Part shown: piece after piece, positions 61,088-64,000 of the stretch
How the letters are laid out: the number at the start of each line of letters is the position of its first letter
Numbering within the stretch: the first letter of the stretch is position 1
Assembly (NCBI GenBank): GCA_963797605.1
Contig: CAWCPX010000013.1
Location: forward strand, 124,001 to 188,000
DNA length: 64,000 nt
Direction of reading: 5' to 3'
Source: DASQPR01 sp963797605
GTDB lineage: Bacteria; Actinomycetota; Actinomycetes; Mycobacteriales; Micromonosporaceae
Made by a program: the position numbers and the translations under genes
Notes under the pieces: model-generated
Told to the model about the DNA's origin: nothing
Seen by the model: only the letters and a program-made list of their open reading frames with translations
Database searches by the model: none

Positions 61088-62167
61088 ATGAGCGAGTCGG
61101 GTCGGGAGGGCACCGTCTACCGGTCGGCGCCGGTCGTTTCGCCGCCGGAGCCGCCGATTCCCGCGCAGGCACAGGCACCGGCTCCGGCAGCGGGAGTCGT
61201 GGCGACGGCCGCGGCGCCGGTCGTGGCGGCGCCCGAACCCGACCTGTGGTCGTCGCGCGCTACCACCACCCGGGGCATGATCGGACGACCGGCCAGCCGT
61301 GCCGCCGTCGAAGCCGCCGCCGTCGCCACGGCGGCTGCCACGGCGAGGGCCGTCGCGGCGCCGGCCGGGCTCGCGACCACCGCGATCCCCGATGTGACAA
61401 CCCGAGCGGTCGAGGTCGTGCCGGATCCGCCACGCAACGGCACCGTCTACGGCCGGGCCCAGGCGGACCGCTCCGGCAAGGTGCTCTCCGGTCGCATGGC
61501 CCGGCTGCACATCGGCTGGCATTCGGCGTCGGCCGGCGCGATCTCGATGATCGGCGTGCCAGACGGCGGCACAGGGCTGCTCCTCGGCGCCGACTCGCAG
61601 GGCCGGGCGGTCTCGGTGCGGCTCTTCCGACCGACCTCCACCCGTGTCACGCTCATCGGCGGTGACTGGGCCGCGTCCGTGCTGGTGTTCCGCGCACTGG
61701 CGCTCGGCGCGCACGTCAACGTGTGGACCGACGATCCGCACCGCTGGCGTGGCCTCGGCGAGCGCGGCACCGGTTCGATGACACGCGTGCTGGTCAACGC
61801 CGAACAGGTCGTGCTCCCGGCGGCGACATCGCAGCAGCCGGTGCTGTCGATCACCGACGACGGTTCGCCCGGGCCGCTCGACGCGACGGAACCCCGACCG
61901 TGGCAGACGGAGCTGACGATTCTGCGGCAACTCGACGAGACCGGGGTGGCCGCCGTACAGGACAGCGATCTGGTGATCACGCAACGGTTGGGGTCGGCCG
62001 AGTCGGCGTTCGCGGCGTCGGCGCTGCGGTTGCCCGGGTTCGCCGTGGCGCCGTTGCAGCAGATCGACGACGAGACGGTGGTGCTGCTCGGGGCCGCCGA
62101 TCCGCGGTTCGTGCGGATCACCGCGACCGACATCGAGCGGTCGCTGGCCGGTGCGGCGCGTCGCTGA
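61088..62167 (+). CDS. Type VII secretion-associated protein of unknown function
   Basis: A 359-residue protein without membrane segments. The first 130 residues are Ala/Pro/Val-rich and disordered, with the repeated motif GTVYxxA (8-12 and 118-122). The second half (about 135-359) is folded: LIGGDWAASVLVFRALALGAHVNVWTDD (given in part as TLIGGDWAASVLVFRALA), VQDSDLVITQRL and LPGFAVAPLQQIDDETVVLLG. It may be a degraded P-loop domain. GGAGG precedes the ATG. Its place between eccE and eccC suggests a role in the ESX system. Confidence 0.6.
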   Translation: MSESGREGTVYRSAPVVSPPEPPIPAQAQAPAPAAGVVATAAAPVVAAPEPDLWSSRATTTRGMIGRPASRAAVEAAAVATAAATARAVAAPAGLATTAIPDVTTRAVEVVPDPPRNGTVYGRAQADRSGKVLSGRMARLHIGWHSASAGAISMIGVPDGGTGLLLGADSQGRAVSVRLFRPTSTRVTLIGGDWAASVLVFRALALGAHVNVWTDDPHRWRGLGERGTGSMTRVLVNAEQVVLPAATSQQPVLSITDDGSPGPLDATEPRPWQTELTILRQLDETGVAAVQDSDLVITQRLGSAESAFAASALRLPGFAVAPLQQIDDETVVLLGAADPRFVRITATDIERSLAGAARR

Positions 62168-62300
62168 GTTCTCCATGATCCTGGGGGATTTAGCCGTGGT
62201 CTCGGCGTCTTGGGTGGTCGGCGGGCCCTGCCTGCCTTGGCACTGCTGTCTTTCGCCCGCCGACCGTGGCCTTGTTTTGCTTTGGTTGGTAGTGGGGCGC

Positions 62301-62344
62301 GCGCTATCGCTCTGCTATCGCCGGAGGTAGCAGAGCGGTAGCGC
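62301..62344. terminator. Strong terminator hairpin between the ESX-associated gene and eccC
   Basis: GCGCTATCGCTCTGCTA (62301-62317) and TAGCAGAGCGGTAGCGC (62328-62344) form a 17-bp stem with one G.T pair and a 10-nt loop. It lies in the 360-bp gap (62168-62527) between convergent genes. The rest of this gap contains a short direct repeat (GCCGGGCCGCGATGG near 62371 and 62388) and no gene. Confidence 0.8.
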
Positions 62345-62527
62345 CGGGTCGGGATAGTGCCGGGCCGCGATGGCCTCCGGCTGCAAGCCGGGCCGCGATG
62401 GTTTCGGGCGCGGAATAGCGGCCGACCCGGGAGCGTGCCAGACGTGGATAGGCCCCGGGCCTAGATCGCGCCAAGTCGGGATTTCGGCGGGGAGTCGTAA
62501 GGGAGCGTCCGCCTCGGGCCGGTCCGG

Positions 62528-64000
62528 CTATGTCGGCGGCGTCCACGCCACCTGGATGAGCCGGACGCCTTCGCGACGCGTGAACAACCGGCCTCGGCCC
62601 GGCGGCAGCGGCTGCGGCTTGATGTCGGAGATGAGCGGGCCCTCTTCCTTCGACCCGGACATCATGATGCCGGGCGACGCCAGCTCCCGAATCCGGGCGA
62701 TCATCGGGTCGAAGAGAGCCCGGCCACCGCCGCCGGCCCGCCGAGCGATCACCACGTGCAGGCCGACGTCACGCCCCTGCGACAGGAACTCCAGGAGTGG
62801 CGCCAGCGGGTTCGTCGCACCGGCGGCCACGAGGTCGTAGTCGTCGACCACGACGAACAACTCCGGGCCGTGCCACCAACTCCGGTCGCGCAACTGCTCG
62901 GTGGTGACGTCGGGCCCGGGCAGTCGCTCGCGCATCACGGCCGCGGCGTCCGCGATCAGGTCGGCGGTGACCTGCGGCGAGGTGCCGTAGCCGATCAGGT
63001 GATCCGTGGGTACGCATCCGAGCAGGCTGCGCCGGTAGTCGACGAGGATGATCTTGGCTCTGCTGGACGGGTAGCTCTCGGTGATGCTCCGAGCGAGCCC
63101 ACGGAGGAAGGAACTCTTGCCGCACTCGACATCGCCGAACAGCAGCGCGTGCGCCTCGGCCCCGAAGTCGATGTAGACCGGTTGCAGGTCGGTTTCCGCG
63201 ATGCCGACCGGGAGCCGGCCGGGCCGGAGCGGATCCGGTGCGGGCAGCGCCGTGTACGGCAGTTCGTCGGGCAGCAGGCGCAGCGCCCGGGCCGGCGGCA
63301 GCATCCAGCCACCCCGGACCTGCTTGACCAGCGATGCGACGGCGTCGGCCAGGTCGTCGACCCGGGACGCGCCGTCGATCCGGGGCAGTCCGGTGAGGAA
63401 GTGCAGCCCGTCGGGGGTCAGACCGTGGCCGGGGGACTGCTCCGGGACGTTGACCGCGGCCCGCCGGTTGATCACCGAGTCGCCGGGGTCGCCGAGGCGC
63501 AGCTCGATCTTCGCCGCGAACGTGTCCCGCTGGGCCGGCCGGACCTCTGTCCACCGGGCGGCGCTGGCGAGGATGTGCACGCCGAAGCCCAAGCCCCGGT
63601 TGGCGATCTCGTTGACCACCGGTTCGAGGTCCTCGAAGTCGGTGCGGATCGTGGCCCAGCCGTCGACCACGAGGAACACGTCACCGAACGGATCGTCGGG
63701 CACCTGACCGGCGCGCTTCATCCGGCGATAGGTCGCGATGTCGACGCCGGCGACCGCGAAGCGCTGTTCCCGTTCCAGCAGCAGCCCGCCCAACTCGGCG
63801 ATCGTGCGGCGGACCCGGTTGACGTCGTTACGCCCGGCGACGCTGCTCATGTGCGGCAGGTCTCGCAGCGCGGTCAGACCGCCGCCGCCGAAGTCGAGGC
63901 AGAAGAACTGTGCCTCGGCCGGAGTGTGCCCGAGCGCGATGCTGGCGACGAGCGTACGCAGAAAAGTCGTCTTTCCGCTCTGTGGCCCGCCGACCACGAC
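62528..64000 (-). CDS. eccC: Type VII secretion ATPase EccC, C-terminal part (5' end outside window)
   Basis: The last 490 residues of an FtsK/SpoIIIE-type ATPase; the N-terminus lies beyond the right edge. Two ATPase modules are visible. The first has VGGPQSGKTTFLR, a Walker A, and VFLVVDGWA, a Walker B. The second has GDVECGKSSFLR and LFVVVDDYD. EccC proteins have three such modules after two membrane helices and push substrates through the ESX channel. Both Walker motifs are intact in the two modules seen, though in the second the Gly-rich loop is GDVECGKS. Confidence 0.9.
   Translation of the reverse strand, partial: VVVGGPQSGKTTFLRTLVASIALGHTPAEAQFFCLDFGGGGLTALRDLPHMSSVAGRNDVNRVRRTIAELGGLLLEREQRFAVAGVDIATYRRMKRAGQVPDDPFGDVFLVVDGWATIRTDFEDLEPVVNEIANRGLGFGVHILASAARWTEVRPAQRDTFAAKIELRLGDPGDSVINRRAAVNVPEQSPGHGLTPDGLHFLTGLPRIDGASRVDDLADAVASLVKQVRGGWMLPPARALRLLPDELPYTALPAPDPLRPGRLPVGIAETDLQPVYIDFGAEAHALLFGDVECGKSSFLRGLARSITESYPSSRAKIILVDYRRSLLGCVPTDHLIGYGTSPQVTADLIADAAAVMRERLPGPDVTTEQLRDRSWWHGPELFVVVDDYDLVAAGATNPLAPLLEFLSQGRDVGLHVVIARRAGGGGRALFDPMIARIRELASPGIMMSGSKEEGPLISDIKPQPLPPGRGRLFTRREGVRLIQVAWTPPT

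Noticed and set aside
62168..62527. A short gene between the ESX-associated gene and eccC
   Set aside because: The only frame of note is a Pro/Arg-rich 80-codon ORF without a start site, overlapping the terminator hairpin.

Overview
The window is GC-rich DNA from an actinomycete. It has many GTG starts, start/stop overlaps between neighbouring genes, a complete Streptomyces-type conservon (cvnABCD), and type VII secretion genes (eccE, eccC) next to a kinase/FHA/PP2C cluster. Micromonosporales is my best guess, but no rRNA or other taxonomic marker is present. I found no tRNA, rRNA, CRISPR array or intact insertion sequence.

Layout. 1-4.7 kb: the tail of an MFS transporter, a stand-alone condensation-domain-like protein, a SIR2-SLOG protein resembling the Thoeris effector ThsA, and an SDR-HxlR operon with a palindrome over its promoter. 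4.8-8.0 kb: a large hybrid sensor kinase ending in a SpoIIE phosphatase. 8.6-12.5 kb: an oxidoreductase, an SRPBCC-ArsR-SRPBCC operon (the third gene is frameshifted), and a divergent HTH regulator/hydrolase pair. 12.5-19.2 kb: a tryptophanase and a DMATS-type aromatic prenyltransferase directly downstream of, and co-directional with, the conservon. 19.4-26.7 kb: a DoxX/HxlR pair, an exported operon of two ferritin-like proteins and a cupredoxin lipoprotein, an FAD monooxygenase with an MprF-like acyltransferase, then two divergent genes that have both lost their N-termini. 26.8-31.5 kb: a multiply frameshifted epoxide hydrolase, an MptB-like mannosyltransferase, an SDR and gene remnants. 31.7-35.1 kb: a GH54 arabinofuranosidase, an anti-sigma-type ATPase, and about 1 kb of non-coding repeats. 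35.2-44.9 kb: cydAB and assorted metabolic and defence-like genes. 44.9-64 kb: a seven-gene operon (PP2C, FHA, Ser/Thr kinase, giant Ig/Fn3 protein, MoxR, DUF58, transglutaminase-like), which has the gene content of the bifidobacterial PFNA cluster, divergent from eccE and facing eccC.

The non-coding repeat array at 34.29-35.05 kb is the best candidate for something undescribed. Two of its units form an 11-bp stem that is kept paired by compensatory base changes, which points to selection on a folded RNA or DNA hairpin. Other points of interest are the prenyl-indole gene pair beside a conservon and the ThsA-like protein without a visible TIR partner.

Sequence quality is a caution. The giant Ig/Fn3 gene carries about 17 single-base indels, almost all in one direction, and the epoxide hydrolase carries three more. 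Most other genes are clean. Whether this is pseudogene decay or a context-dependent sequencing error cannot be decided from one sequence.
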